A DNA stretch of 58,250 nt, from positions 1-58,250 of the forward strand of contig JAFGDR010000057.1 of NCBI GenBank assembly GCA_016932035.1, in the 5' to 3' direction. Below, one piece after another: positions 38,092 to 49,482 of this stretch. The stretch comes from Candidatus Cloacimonadota bacterium. Lineage in GTDB: Bacteria; Cloacimonadota; Cloacimonadia; JGIOTU-2. Position numbers and translations under genes: made by a program. Under the pieces are notes generated by a model that worked only from the letters and a program-made list of their open reading frames with translations, did no database searches and was not told the origin of the DNA. How positions within the stretch are numbered: the stretch's first letter is position 1; each line of letters begins with the position of its first letter.

Positions 38092-38122
38092 CTTCTTTGC
38101 ACTCCTTTTGTTTTTTTCAAGA

Positions 38123-38149
38123 ATCTTATATGTAAGAATATTTTGTCAA
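38123..38149 (-). promoter_or_regulatory. Candidate promoter of the FG-GAP protein gene
   Basis: TTGACA (38149-38144) with TAAGAT at 15-base spacing (38128-38123). The -35 is perfect; the -10 is weak and TATAAG at 13 bases is an alternative. It lies between the groEL terminator and the ATG at 38091. Confidence 0.38.
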
Positions 38150-38173
38150 TTTGTAATCTATTTCTCAAATTTA

Positions 38174-38209
38174 TAAAAAAAAAAGCACCCATGATTGAAC
38201 ATGAGTGCT
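38174..38209 (-). terminator. Terminator of the clpB-groEL operon
   Basis: On the minus strand AGCACTCATG pairs with CATGGGTGCT (10 bp, one G-U) around a 6-base loop and runs into at least ten T. It lies 27 bases beyond the groEL stop. Confidence 0.92.
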
Positions 38210-38235
38210 TGTAAGAATATTTTGGGAACTTCGGA

Positions 38236-39888
<1,653 letters not shown>

Positions 39889-39911
39889 TTATTATTTTTT
39901 GATTCTTAATT

Positions 39912-42512
39912 TTATTTTCGCTTAATGGCAATTTCACCGTCTTTCATGTCAACAAAAAGCTTTCTGTGCTTTTGAGACATTTCTCCGTCTTCAATATTAT
40001 AATCCTTGAGGAGTTCAAGAGCAATTTTATTTTCAACTTCTTTTTGAATTATTCTCTTTAATGGTCGTGCGCCATACTGAGGATCATAGCCATGTTGAAG
40101 AAGAAATTCTTCAGCTTTTTCAGAAAAGTCTATGTCAAATCCTCTGGATGCCAACCGTTTTTTCAGATCACCAAGCTGGATCATCATGATCTCTTTCATA
40201 TCTTCCTGTGATAGTTTGTGAAAGATGATGATCTCATCTAATCTGTTAAGAAATTCAGGTCTGAAATGAGTTTGAAGAGCTTTCATAACAACAGTTCGCG
40301 AAATATCTTCTTTTGAGCTGGCAGCAAAGATTTCCTGAGATGCAATGTTGGATGTCATGATGATCACAGTATTTGTGAAATCGACAGTACGACCCTGTCC
40401 GTCAGTGAGACGTCCATCCTCCATGATCTGGAGAAGAATATTGAATACATCAGGATGTGCTTTCTCGATCTCATCAAAAAGGATAACGCAATATGGTCTT
40501 CTGCGAACTGCTTCTGTGAGTTGACCGCCCTCTTCATAACCAACATATCCGGGAGGAGCACCGACAAGTTTCGAAACTGTATGACGTTCCATGTATTCTG
40601 ACATATCAAGACGGATCATAGCTTTTTCAGTATCAAAAAGAATCTTCGAGAGTGTTTTTGCCAGTTCGGTTTTTCCAACACCTGTTGGGCCGAGGAACAT
40701 AAAGGTTCCTATCGGGCGACCCTCGGGACTGATGCCTGCACGGTTTCTACGAATGGCATGAGATATTGCAACGATTGCTTCATCCTGACCTACTACTCGT
40801 TTATGGAGATCTTTTTCCATATCAACAAGCCGTGCAGCTTCGCTTTCGAGCATTTTAGAAATGGGAATATGTGTCCATTTGGATACGATCTCTGCTATAT
40901 CATTTTCGTCGATCTCTTCTTTGAGGATTTGCTGATTTTTCTGCAGATCCTGGAGTTCTTTATTCTTTTTCTGTAGCTCTTCATTGAGTTTACTCATGGT
41001 TCCGTATTTCAGTTCGGAAGCTTTGGTCAGATCAGCATTTCTTTCAGCTCGTTCCATCTCAGTTTTGGTTTGATCGATATTCTTTTTTATCTCTCTAATT
41101 GAACTGATAAGTTCCTTTTCACGAGTCCAGTGTGTTCGTATATGATTCGCTTTCTCCTGAAGTTCTTTCAGACGTTCCTCAATTTCCTTTTTTCGGGCAA
41201 CTGATTTTTCATCCTTCTCTTTTCTTAAAGAGTGGTTTTCAATCTCAAGTTGGCGGATCTTTCGTTCGATCTCATCTAATTCTGTGGGCAGACTGTCGAT
41301 CTGAATTCGGATATGTGCGCATGCTTCGTCGATCAGATCGATCGCTTTGTCAGGGAGGAATCTATCCGTGATATATCTCTCAGAAAGAGTAGCAGCTGCA
41401 ATAATAGCTGAATCTTTGATCTTCACACCATGATGGATTTCATACTTTTCTTTGATACCTCGAAGGATCGAAATCGTGTCGTTCGTGTCCGGCTCAAAAA
41501 CCATGACCGGTTGAAAGCGGCGTTCGAGAGCAGCATCTTTTTCTATATATTTACGATATTCATTCAATGTTGTTGCACCGATACAATGAAGCTCACCTCG
41601 AGCCAGAGCCGGCTTAAGCATATTTGATGCATCAACAGCACCCTCAGCTGCACCAGCACCCACAACTGTGTGAAGCTCATCGATGAAAAGAATGACCTGT
41701 CCTTCTGCTGATTCGACTTCTTTAAGAACTGCTTTCAAACGATCTTCGAATTCTCCTCGAAATTTTGCGCCAGCAAGAAGGGATCCCATATCGAGTTCAA
41801 CAATATCCTTGCCTTTAAGGTTCTCAGGGACATCATTTTCAACAACGCGCTTTGCAAGACCTTCAACAATAGCAGTTTTACCAACTCCAGCCTCTCCTAT
41901 GAGAACCGGATTGTTCTTCCTGCGTCTCGAAAGTATCTGCATTACTGACCTGATCTCATCATCCCGACCGATAACAGGATCGAGCTTTCCTTTCCGAGCA
42001 AGGTCGGTTATATTTCTTGCATAACGTTCAAGAGCTTGATACTTCGCTTCGGGATTCTGATCGGTGATACGTTGATTCCCCCGTATATCTTTGAGGATCT
42101 GCATAACATCTTTTTCATTAATACCGAACTGTTTAAAAAGTTCAGTCAGTTCATTTTTATCTCGAAGCATCGCAAGAAAGATATGTTCCGTACTCAGGTA
42201 ATCGTCATTTAACCTGTCCGCTTCTTTCTGGGCAGTTGTAAATATCCTGTTCAATTCTGTTGATAGATAGGGTTGTTGTGAACTGCCAGAAACGGATGGT
42301 TTGTTATGCAATATCTTTTCAATTGCATGATAGAACTGGTCTTTATTGACCTCTAACTTATTCAAGATAGAAGGAATAATTCCTTCAGGCTGTTTCATCA
42401 GCACAGCCATAACATGAGCTGGTGTGATCTCTTGATGACCAAACTCCTGGGCAAGCTGAAGTGCTGACTGAATAGCCTCTTGTGCCTTTAATGTAAATTT
42501 ATTTAAATTCAT
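39912..42512 (-). CDS. clpB: ATP-dependent disaggregase ClpB
   Basis: The product is 866 residues, the normal family length. Order: Clp N-domain (1-145; [11 protein letters not shown]), first AAA+ ([22 protein letters not shown]), the ClpB/Hsp104 coiled-coil middle domain (about 410-525), and second AAA+ ([24 protein letters not shown]). ClpB with DnaK pulls proteins out of aggregates. The start is taken at [11 protein letters not shown], as in the family. An in-frame codon 60 bases upstream would overlap the -35 box and lie before the transcription start, so it is excluded. GGAG sits 15 bases upstream, rather far. It is followed by groEL in one operon. Confidence 0.97.
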   Translation of the reverse strand: MNLNKFTLKAQEAIQSALQLAQEFGHQEITPAHVMAVLMKQPEGIIPSILNKLEVNKDQFYHAIEKILHNKPSVSGSSQQPYLSTELNRIFTTAQKEADRLNDDYLSTEHIFLAMLRDKNELTELFKQFGINEKDVMQILKDIRGNQRITDQNPEAKYQALERYARNITDLARKGKLDPVIGRDDEIRSVMQILSRRRKNNPVLIGEAGVGKTAIVEGLAKRVVENDVPENLKGKDIVELDMGSLLAGAKFRGEFEDRLKAVLKEVESAEGQVILFIDELHTVVGAGAAEGAVDASNMLKPALARGELHCIGATTLNEYRKYIEKDAALERRFQPVMVFEPDTNDTISILRGIKEKYEIHHGVKIKDSAIIAAATLSERYITDRFLPDKAIDLIDEACAHIRIQIDSLPTELDEIERKIRQLEIENHSLRKEKDEKSVARKKEIEERLKELQEKANHIRTHWTREKELISSIREIKKNIDQTKTEMERAERNADLTKASELKYGTMSKLNEELQKKNKELQDLQKNQQILKEEIDENDIAEIVSKWTHIPISKMLESEAARLVDMEKDLHKRVVGQDEAIVAISHAIRRNRAGISPEGRPIGTFMFLGPTGVGKTELAKTLSKILFDTEKAMIRLDMSEYMERHTVSKLVGAPPGYVGYEEGGQLTEAVRRRPYCVILFDEIEKAHPDVFNILLQIMEDGRLTDGQGRTVDFTNTVIIMTSNIASQEIFAASSKEDISRTVVMKALQTHFRPEFLNRLDEIIIFHKLSQEDMKEIMMIQLGDLKKRLASRGFDIDFSEKAEEFLLQHGYDPQYGARPLKRIIQKEVENKIALELLKDYNIEDGEMSQKHRKLFVDMKDGEIAIKRK

Positions 42513-42544
42513 ATAATGATTAAATTTCTCCGATTTTATTAAAA

Positions 42545-42572
42545 AATATAGAGGTATTAATAGCATTGTCAA
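42545..42572 (-). promoter_or_regulatory. Sigma-70 promoter of clpB-groEL
   Basis: TTGACA (42572-42567), 16-base spacer, TATATT (42550-42545). The expected start near 42538 gives a leader of about 26 bases to the clpB ATG. It is adjacent to the CIRCE operator. Confidence 0.68.
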
Positions 42573-42578
42573 ATAATT

Positions 42579-42605
42579 TTGGCACTTAAATTATAAGAGT
42601 GCTAA
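42579..42605. promoter_or_regulatory. CIRCE operator (HrcA binding site)
   Basis: TTGGCACTT, nine bases, GAGTGCTAA: the consensus is TTAGCACTC-N9-GAGTGCTAA, so the right arm is perfect and the left arm has two mismatches. On the minus strand a TATAAT lies inside the spacer and could be a second clpB -10 blocked directly by HrcA. HrcA repression of chaperone genes is well known. The site lies between clpB (-) and gpsA (+), and the heat-shock operon is the natural target. Confidence 0.85.
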
Positions 42606-42669
42606 TTAATAAAAAACTTGTAATATTTTTAATCTTGATGTCAATAGTGTTATTAAAATTTAGAGGAAA

Positions 42670-43674
42670 ATGATGGATAAGATTTCGGTCATAGGAATGG
42701 GAAGCTGGGGTACGACCCTTGCAATATTATTAGCAGATAAAGGATATAAAATCGTAGGCTGGGAATGGATGCGAGACAGAGCCCTGGAAATGCAGAAAAC
42801 CCGGGAAAATCCTTTCTTTTTAAAAGGATGTCACTTCCCAGATAATCTTCATGTAACAAATGACCTGTGCGATGCGGTCGATCAATCACCCATCATTATC
42901 ATTGCAGTACCTTCACATGTTGTTCGTAAAATCATTAGCCAATGCAAAGATATTTTGTTAGATAAAAAAATCGTGAATGTTGCGAAAGGAATCGAGAATG
43001 AGACAATGCTCAGAATGTCTGAAGTAATTCATGATGAATCAGGATTGTCTTATGATAGTATCGCAACGCTTTCAGGACCTACGCATTCTGAAGAAGTGAG
43101 TAAAAAACTACCTGCAACAATCGTAGCTGCTTCTATTGATGAATCGTATGCAAAAGATGTTCAAAATCTCTTTATGACTGATTATTTCCGGGTTTATACA
43201 AGTACAGACATTATTGGAGTAGAGCTTGGTGGATCATTGAAAAACGTTATTGCTATTGGAGCAGGAATTTCTGACGGCATGGGAATGGGAGACAACACGA
43301 AAGCTGCACTTATTACGCGGGGCTTGAGAGAAATCACACGGCTGGGTGTTGCCTGCGGTGCAAATCCCCATACATTCTCTGGTATTTCAGGTATCGGTGA
43401 TCTGATTGTTACCTGTGATAGCTTACACAGCAGAAATCGTTATGTTGGCAATCAACTTGCAAAGGGTTATACTCTCAAAGAGATTTTATCCTCGATGGAA
43501 ATGGTTGCTGAAGGAGTGAATACAACCCGTTCTGCATATCAGCTCTCAAATAAAATGAATGTTGATATGCCCATAACAGAACAGATTCATGAGGTATTAT
43601 TTGGCGCTCTCCCGCCACGAGAAGGTGTCATCACGCTTATGACGAGATCACCAAAAAGCGAGGATGAGTTTTAA
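42670..43674 (+). CDS. gpsA: NAD(P)H-dependent glycerol-3-phosphate dehydrogenase
   Basis: The product is 334 residues with the N-terminal dinucleotide motif GMGSWGTTLA, the LSGPTH and VAKGIE blocks, the catalytic Lys in GGSLKNVIAIGAG, and GISGIGDLIVTC, all typical of GpsA. It reduces dihydroxyacetone phosphate to sn-glycerol 3-phosphate for phospholipid synthesis in the cytosol. AGAGG lies just before two adjacent ATG codons (42670, 42673); either may be used. It is divergent from clpB. No terminator is evident before the EamA gene 129 bases later. Confidence 0.97.
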   Translation: MMDKISVIGMGSWGTTLAILLADKGYKIVGWEWMRDRALEMQKTRENPFFLKGCHFPDNLHVTNDLCDAVDQSPIIIIAVPSHVVRKIISQCKDILLDKKIVNVAKGIENETMLRMSEVIHDESGLSYDSIATLSGPTHSEEVSKKLPATIVAASIDESYAKDVQNLFMTDYFRVYTSTDIIGVELGGSLKNVIAIGAGISDGMGMGDNTKAALITRGLREITRLGVACGANPHTFSGISGIGDLIVTCDSLHSRNRYVGNQLAKGYTLKEILSSMEMVAEGVNTTRSAYQLSNKMNVDMPITEQIHEVLFGALPPREGVITLMTRSPKSEDEF

Positions 43675-43803
43675 TATTGTGTCAGTTCTGTTTTTCATAC
43701 ATTAGATATTTGAGATTAGAAAATAGATCAAATTAATCGTGAAGATACTCAAAGGTATAAATATGAATTTTTTAGTAGTTATCAATCTAGGTGAATATTG
43801 TTC

Positions 43804-44694
43804 ATGAACATCCCTTATTTTGGTGAGATACTCTCTCTTATTTGTGCAATCGTATGGGCTGCAGCGATCATGTTTTTCCGTAAAAGCGGGGAAACAACAA
43901 AACCCTTTGCACTTAATTTTTTCAAAAATACTGTTGCTTCGATTCTCTTTATTTTGACATCCCTTGTCTTAGGCAAAGAAATTCTAAGATCCGCTCCAAT
44001 GAACGACTATCTCATTCTCATCGTGAGTGGTGTCGTTGGTATTGCTTTTGCAGACACCATCTATTTCTCAAGCTTAAATATATTAGGAGCTGGTATTTCT
44101 ACGGTAGTAAATACACTATTCAATCCATTTGTGATAGGGCTTTCATTCATTTTCCTTGGAGAAAAACTGAGCATTATACAATTGATGGGGGCATCGTTGA
44201 TCATACTTGCAATCGGCATTACTACCATAAGAATATCATCATTTGAGATCACGAAGAAGAAGCTCGCACTCGGTATCTTTCTCGGAGTTCTGTCTGTTCT
44301 TGCAATGGCGGGTAGTGTTATTATTGCAAAGCCTATCCTTGATAATTCTCCAATTATCTGGTGTACAGAAATAAGACTTATTGCCGGAACCATTGTTATG
44401 GCGATCATTGGATTATTCCATCCTCAAAAAAGATTGATTTTTGGAACACTCAAGCCTTCTAAGGAATGGAAACACATGATTCCCGGAACTTTTCTTGGAG
44501 CATATCTTGCAATGGTTATATGGCTCGCTGGTCTCAAGTTTGCGTATGCCAGTGTTGCAACTGCGATTAATCAAACAAGCGTAATATTTGTCTTTATTTT
44601 TGCTGCAATATTTTTAAAGGAACGGTTTACATTTCGTAAATTTCTCGGGCTTATTTTATCTTTTGGCGGCATCGTTCTTGTTACGATAGGTTAA
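43804..44694 (+). CDS. EamA/DMT-superfamily transporter
   Basis: The product is 296 residues from ATG 43804 (an in-frame TTG two codons earlier is less likely; AGGTG lies about 11 bases upstream). Ten transmembrane helices form two EamA repeats; the motif NTLFNPFVIGLSFIFLGEK in the first and INQTSVIFVFIFAAIFLKE in the second are the usual helix-4/9 signatures. The family exports amino acids, nucleosides or other metabolites; the substrate cannot be read from the sequence. It is on the same strand as gpsA, 129 bases downstream. Confidence 0.92.
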   Translation: MNIPYFGEILSLICAIVWAAAIMFFRKSGETTKPFALNFFKNTVASILFILTSLVLGKEILRSAPMNDYLILIVSGVVGIAFADTIYFSSLNILGAGISTVVNTLFNPFVIGLSFIFLGEKLSIIQLMGASLIILAIGITTIRISSFEITKKKLALGIFLGVLSVLAMAGSVIIAKPILDNSPIIWCTEIRLIAGTIVMAIIGLFHPQKRLIFGTLKPSKEWKHMIPGTFLGAYLAMVIWLAGLKFAYASVATAINQTSVIFVFIFAAIFLKERFTFRKFLGLILSFGGIVLVTIG

Positions 44695-44734
44695 TGTTGT
44701 AATAATCATTTTTAAAGAGAGTGAGGATAGGCAT

Positions 44735-44763
44735 ACCATTCTGTCAGGGAATGGTCACTGACA
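44735..44763. other. Two mutually exclusive hairpins after the EamA gene
   Basis: ACCATTC (44735-44741) pairs with GAATGGT (44749-44755). TGTCA (44742-44746), which forms the first loop, can instead pair with TGACA (44759-44763). No T-tract follows, so this is not a plain terminator. It lies in the convergent gap 44695-44888. Confidence 0.4.
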
Positions 44764-44830
44764 TCTCATTTTCCCTCAAACTTTGGCACACTCACAATTT
44801 AAAAAAATTAGGATTTGGGATTTCGATATT

Positions 44831-44868
44831 AAAAAAAAAAGACCCTCGAACCGAAGCCCGAAGGTCTT
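44831..44868 (-). terminator. Terminator of the TonB-dependent receptor gene
   Basis: On the minus strand AAGACCTTCG pairs over ten positions (one T-G) with CGAGGGTCTT around a 10-base loop, then a T-run. It starts 21 bases after the receptor stop. Confidence 0.92.
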
Positions 44869-44888
44869 GTGTATATCAACAATGAGAA

Positions 44889-47603
44889 TTATAATCCGAT
44901 TTCAACACCAAGATTTATACTGCGGCGAGGTCCGAAGAAGACTTCAGCAGCACTTGCGGTATGAGGATATTTAGGTGTTCCACCTGCACCCCATGAACCC
45001 CAACAACTGTAGGCACTGTTATCAGTAGCATCCTGAATATAGATTTCATCTAAGAGATTGAATACATGAGCAAAGAAGGTGAATCTCACACCTTTAACAA
45101 TTGTGGGAAGGTCATACAACAGATGAAGATCAATTGTGTAGAAGTTTGGAAGTTTCCAGCTCTGTTTTCTGTCATTTGGATCATCTCTATTTTGTGGATT
45201 CCATGCACTCCAGAAATCTCTGAAATACTTACCAACGATCTTTGCTTCCAAACCATCTATTGGATACACGGTTGCAGCCAGTGAAAGTTGCGTCTGAGGT
45301 TGGTTACCAACCTTGAGATCTTTTACATAAAGGCGAATTGTGTCATTAACTCCACCATATTGCTTAAGTACAGCTTCGATATCATCAGTATATTTCCAGA
45401 AGCCTTTTGAAGCATTTAGTTGGAATTTTACAAGATCCATGGGCTGATAACTTGCCTCAAGCTCTACACCCATGTGGCTTGAGTTCAATCCGCTGATGAA
45501 GAGAGGTTCTTCTGTTCCGGAAGTATCAGTTTGAACCCATTGTCTATAGACTTGATCTTTCCAAAGTGTGTAATATCCGCCTGTTTTGATATTAAGATCA
45601 CCATCAAGCCCAACCCAACTGAAACCTGCTTCTCCACTCATGATCTTCTCATTCTTGGGATCTGGTGCTAATGAACCATCACTATCATCAATAACTTCAT
45701 CAAAGATAGGAGGTTTTGAGATATAACCAGCGTTACCAAAGACACCAAGCTCAGGCATAACGATATAACTTAAACCACCTTTAACCTGGAATCCGGTTAT
45801 CCAATCGGTTTTTGTTTCCATTTCTTTTGTGGGAGCGTCAGGATCTTTCATGAAATGGTTTGTAAAGGTGTATTTAACCATTGATAAGCCAGCAGATCCA
45901 AATGCAGTAAGAGGACCGGCCTTATATTCACCTTGGGCAAATCCAGCTAGCCAGTTGATCGTGTTGGTGTTATTATAGTCGACCTTATCGCCGAGTATCT
46001 TGTGATGATCACCTGTATCGAATTCGTCACCATCCCAGTAATAATATTCACCACCAAGAAGATCTCTAACCTCTCTATAGTGTTTAACCTCTGCAGTTCT
46101 CCAATCTAAACCAAACAAAGTCTTGAGCTCTTGATTGACTTCATATTCTGCTTTGAGAATTCCACCAATAGTCCATTGAGTATTCACACTGTTACGAAGA
46201 ATACCCTTTGAACCATCATCATTCGCTTCGTTGTTTGCAATTGTGGCATCCCAGTCAACTCGTCTTGTTGTACCGGAATAATCCCATTTCATACTTCCGA
46301 ACGTACCAGTACCACCACCTTTTCCGCCAGAATAGTAAACGGTTGAATAGAAGTTCAGTTTATCGGACATCTTACTATACCAGTTAAGATTGACCTGTGG
46401 TTTATGGTAGTAGTTCTCAATCTCATTAAGGAATGAGTATGAATATCTTTCATGGCGTTCGCCATCAAAATACTGCTCACCATCATAGGAAGAATTCATA
46501 GTATTCCAGTTCTGGTTATACAACCAACCCATGTCATTGAAGGTATCAAGCCATTGTTGAGTTGCATTAGGAGAAAGACCGGACAGTTTCTTTGCTTCTT
46601 TATGGCTAAAAGTAGCAATATTCTGAAGATATCTTCTCTGACCATGTCTTTGAGGAGCACCAACAGCATAGAGTTCTAGTCTATTATTGTCATTAATGTT
46701 GTAAGCAGAAGCCAGATAGTATGCATAGGCATCCGTCCATGCACCGTTTGCGACACCGTCTCCTTGTTTACGAACGAGTGCAAAACTTAATGCATACTTA
46801 TCATCAACCATACCGGTATTTCCAACAAGGGTAGTTTTTCTGAAATTGCCTGCACCATATTCCTGCTTAAGATTCACACCAGAAGTCATCTGAGTGGGAT
46901 CAGTGATAATATTCATGGTGCCACCGATTGATGGTACAGCAAGGTTGACTGCGCTGAGACCTCTCTGGACCTGGATTGATGAAGTTGCATCTGACAATCC
47001 ATCCCAGTTTGACCAGTAAACCCAGCCATTTTCCATATCATTAACCGGAACACCATTGATCATGATCGCTACGTTTCTCTGATTAAATCCACGAATGTTT
47101 ACGCGTGCATCACCGGCACCGCCACCCTGATCCGTGGAGTAAACACTTGGAGAACTCTTGAGAACAAGGGGAAGATCGCGAGATCCGAGATCCATAACAA
47201 TGTCTTCTTTGGGAACATCAGTATATGCAATAGGTGTTGTTGATTCTGCTCGATCAGCAAACACAGTCATGCCTGAAATTCCGATATCTTTGATCATAAG
47301 TGTGAAGTTGATGGTGGAAGTTAATCCATCCTTTATCACAACTTCCTTTTTCTGTAATTCATAACCAAGATAGCTTACTGCCACAGTATAGGTACCTTCT
47401 GGAATGTTTTTCAGAAGAAACGTACCGTTGTTACGTGTCAGCATACCATACTCAGTTCCTTCTACATAGACATTAGCATCGGCGATCGCATCGCCTGTTT
47501 TTTCGTTTGTTACCTTACCAGCAAGATTGCCTGCTCCAGCGGCAAATGCCAGCGAAGTAAACATGAAGAACGAAACTAAGAGAACAATAAGTACTTTTTT
47601 CAT
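44889..47603 (-). CDS. TonB-dependent outer-membrane receptor
   Basis: The product is 904 residues with a signal peptide (1-22). An N-terminal carboxypeptidase-regulatory-like domain (about 26-108; GKVTNEKTGDAIADANVYV) is typical of FCB-group receptors. A plug (about 125-235; RGFNQRNVAIMINGVPVND) is followed by a long beta-barrel. It would import a large or scarce substrate using TonB energy; none is identifiable, and there is no SusD partner. GGAGG lies 12 bases before ATG. A TTGACA at 47890-47885 would give a leader of some 250 bases containing a 16-bp palindrome; I see no known riboswitch signature in it. Confidence 0.92.
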   Translation of the reverse strand: MKKVLIVLLVSFFMFTSLAFAAGAGNLAGKVTNEKTGDAIADANVYVEGTEYGMLTRNNGTFLLKNIPEGTYTVAVSYLGYELQKKEVVIKDGLTSTINFTLMIKDIGISGMTVFADRAESTTPIAYTDVPKEDIVMDLGSRDLPLVLKSSPSVYSTDQGGGAGDARVNIRGFNQRNVAIMINGVPVNDMENGWVYWSNWDGLSDATSSIQVQRGLSAVNLAVPSIGGTMNIITDPTQMTSGVNLKQEYGAGNFRKTTLVGNTGMVDDKYALSFALVRKQGDGVANGAWTDAYAYYLASAYNINDNNRLELYAVGAPQRHGQRRYLQNIATFSHKEAKKLSGLSPNATQQWLDTFNDMGWLYNQNWNTMNSSYDGEQYFDGERHERYSYSFLNEIENYYHKPQVNLNWYSKMSDKLNFYSTVYYSGGKGGGTGTFGSMKWDYSGTTRRVDWDATIANNEANDDGSKGILRNSVNTQWTIGGILKAEYEVNQELKTLFGLDWRTAEVKHYREVRDLLGGEYYYWDGDEFDTGDHHKILGDKVDYNNTNTINWLAGFAQGEYKAGPLTAFGSAGLSMVKYTFTNHFMKDPDAPTKEMETKTDWITGFQVKGGLSYIVMPELGVFGNAGYISKPPIFDEVIDDSDGSLAPDPKNEKIMSGEAGFSWVGLDGDLNIKTGGYYTLWKDQVYRQWVQTDTSGTEEPLFISGLNSSHMGVELEASYQPMDLVKFQLNASKGFWKYTDDIEAVLKQYGGVNDTIRLYVKDLKVGNQPQTQLSLAATVYPIDGLEAKIVGKYFRDFWSAWNPQNRDDPNDRKQSWKLPNFYTIDLHLLYDLPTIVKGVRFTFFAHVFNLLDEIYIQDATDNSAYSCWGSWGAGGTPKYPHTASAAEVFFGPRRSINLGVEIGL

Positions 47604-47931
47604 AGGTGTACTATCCTCCCTGTTTATTAATTTGAATTAACAAAATCCACTCATCCGCCAGCTGGCGGACGAAAACCTATTAATGATATTAACATGCCTG
47701 TTTTCGTTCTTTTTCTCAAAGACTTCTTGTTTATATAGAGTACATTTAGATGGATATAGTATTTGTGTGGGTTTCTTATTTTTTAATAACTTCTTTAGCC
47801 TTAAGAAATTTTTCAAAGCTTTTACTAAACTCCTTGCTTTTAGTTTAGAAAACTTTCTCGACCTTAGCAATCCGAATAAATGACTGTCAAATTTTTTTTA
47901 ATAAAATTGCAACAAACGAAATAGAAGAACT
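47604..47931. other. Intergenic region of 328 bp upstream of the receptor
   Basis: It contains the 16-bp perfect palindrome listed separately, a TTGACA on the minus strand (47890-47885) with only a poor -10, and a 7-bp inverted repeat CTAAACT/AGTTTAG (47825-47848). A basic open frame on the minus strand (47870-47637) ends by translating the palindrome and is not convincing as a gene. Confidence 0.5.
47654..47669. repeat. 16-bp perfect palindrome (TCCGCCAGCTGGCGGA)
   Basis: It is perfectly self-complementary and GC-rich in an AT-rich gap 50-65 bases upstream of the receptor ATG. It looks like a short interspersed intergenic palindrome rather than a terminator, since no T-tract follows. It could also act as an operator. 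Confidence 0.65.
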
Positions 47932-48855
47932 TTACGGTAGTTTTCCGCTCAAAGCGTCCTGTTCCTCGTTCTCCCATATTGCCTCTAACTTTCTTCTATA
48001 TCGCTGCTTACGGAGATATGCAAGTATTAGAAGTATCGGTATAATTATCCAAAACAATCCCAATCCCGAATAAAGTAAAGCCATAATTGTATGAGATGAA
48101 ATTGATTTTTTCGCTGTTTCCAAAAATGAAGTCACCGACATGCCGAATACTTGCATAAATGAAACATTAAAATCTTCTCCCAAATGCAGTTTATCAATAA
48201 ATTCATATAATTTCTGAACTCCAAATCTTTTAATTAAATATCTAAAATTGTAATAACTTTGAAGGTAAAAGATCACAACCCGGCTTTTTTGTTCAGGATA
48301 ATGATATGAATACGACTGAAGTTCCAGCATGTTGCCTTTGAGCGCTTCTGTCACGAAATTCATCTCTCGATTAATGTTCCATTCGTCAGCATAATACTGA
48401 ACAAAGCCCTCTTCAAACCACAGTGGTAGATGTTTTATTGGGGCAATGGAATGGAGAACGAGATGAAGATATTCATGGGTGATTACTTTATAAAATTCAG
48501 TATGAGGAGGAAGTTTTTTGGGATTCATGACAATTATTTTATATAATGATGGAATAGCCATTGCAATACTGTTCTCTGGTAAGTTCCCCTGGGTTATATA
48601 TTGATCGAATTCTTTCTTTGAATGTGTAAGCACAAGTTGTACAGCAGGTATATCATAGAATCCCACCTCACGATTTACATCTGATACTATCTTTGAAAAA
48701 TTATCAAGAATGGTTGATGCAACAACTCGATCTTCCTCATTGTAAGAGATGATAACATAGTCATTCTGAATAATCTCAGCAGAAGCTGATGCTACAGTGA
48801 TTATGCTTAATAAAATTATCAAAATCAATACTGTATAGCGAGTTGTTTTGTTCAT
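47932..48855 (-). CDS. MA-like gluzincin metallopeptidase with C-terminal membrane anchor
   Basis: The product is 307 residues from ATG 48855; a TTG 45 bases upstream is the only alternative. It has a signal peptide (MNKTTRYTVLILIILLSII), then a Peptidase_MA-like domain with HEYLH (127-131) and the downstream LWFEEGFVQYYA providing the third zinc ligand. One transmembrane helix near 258-278 is followed by a very basic then acidic cytosolic tail (RKQRYRRKLE). It is therefore an inner-membrane protease with its active site in the periplasm. It is divergent from the lipocalin operon. Confidence 0.88.
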   Translation of the reverse strand: MNKTTRYTVLILIILLSIITVASASAEIIQNDYVIISYNEEDRVVASTILDNFSKIVSDVNREVGFYDIPAVQLVLTHSKKEFDQYITQGNLPENSIAMAIPSLYKIIVMNPKKLPPHTEFYKVITHEYLHLVLHSIAPIKHLPLWFEEGFVQYYADEWNINREMNFVTEALKGNMLELQSYSYHYPEQKSRVVIFYLQSYYNFRYLIKRFGVQKLYEFIDKLHLGEDFNVSFMQVFGMSVTSFLETAKKSISSHTIMALLYSGLGLFWIIIPILLILAYLRKQRYRRKLEAIWENEEQDALSGKLP

Positions 48856-48906
48856 TACTAAAAAGGATACAATATTTATATTTCTTGTCCATAATTTCAA
48901 TATTTA

Positions 48907-48935
48907 TTGACATTTAATATCTGAGAAACAATACT
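48907..48935 (+). promoter_or_regulatory. Promoter of the lipocalin operon
   Basis: TTGACA (48907-48912), 17-base spacer, AATACT (48930-48935), then AAGGAG and ATG at 48952. The spacing is ideal and the -10 matches four of six positions. Confidence 0.6.
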
Positions 48936-48951
48936 TTCTTAAGGAGCAAAA

Positions 48952-49476
48952 ATGGAAAAAAATATAATCATATTTGGATTAATTTTTATGATATTACCTT
49001 GTGTATTGTTTGCAGAAACCACGCTGCAGGTTGTATCTCAGATTGATATCAATAAGTACCTCGGAACATGGTATGAGATAGCACGGTATCCCAATGGTTT
49101 TCAAAAAAACTGTGAGCGTTCCTGGGTTAAATATTCTCTCAGGGACGATGGTAATATTGAGGTTTTAAATAGATGTTTTAAATTCGATGGGAACATAAGC
49201 AAAATCAAAGGAAAAGCATGGATTTATGAAAAGAATACCAACGCAAAGCTAAAAGTACAGTTCTTCTGGCCATTCTATTCTAATTACTGGATCATCGATA
49301 TTGGTGATACCTATGAATATGCTGTTGTAAGTGAACCTAAAAGGAAATTTCTCTGGATATTGAGTAGAACAAAAACTCTATCTGAGGAGCAATATAATAA
49401 GATACTACAAAACCTTATACAACAGGGATTCGATCCATCAAAATTAATAATCGATCCCTGGGAAAAATACGAGTAA
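48952..49476 (+). CDS. Bacterial lipocalin (Blc-like)
   Basis: The product is 174 residues with a signal peptide (about 1-21) and no lipobox Cys at the cleavage site. The first lipocalin motif is DINKYLGTWYEIARYPNGFQ, the third-strand block WVKYSL, and the closing motif EYAVVSEPKRKFLWILSR, all as in Blc. Blc-type lipocalins bind fatty acids or lysophospholipids in the envelope. It is the first gene of a six-gene plus-strand operon (6-base gap to the next). The second lipocalin at 51003 is a lipoprotein, so the pair probably covers a soluble and a membrane-bound pool. Confidence 0.93.
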   Translation: MEKNIIIFGLIFMILPCVLFAETTLQVVSQIDINKYLGTWYEIARYPNGFQKNCERSWVKYSLRDDGNIEVLNRCFKFDGNISKIKGKAWIYEKNTNAKLKVQFFWPFYSNYWIIDIGDTYEYAVVSEPKRKFLWILSRTKTLSEEQYNKILQNLIQQGFDPSKLIIDPWEKYE

Positions 49477-49482
49477 TTTATT

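Noticed and set aside
42513-42572. Upstream start for clpB
   Set aside because: It would overlap the -35 box and precede the expected transcription start. ClpB homologues start at the MNLNKFT-like position.
47825-47848. CTAAACT/AGTTTAG inverted repeat as a terminator
   Set aside because: It has no T-tract on either strand and is not placed after a gene end.
47637-47870. 77-codon basic open frame upstream of the TonB receptor
   Set aside because: It ends by translating the 16-bp palindrome, has skewed composition typical of AT-rich non-coding DNA, and lacks a ribosome site.
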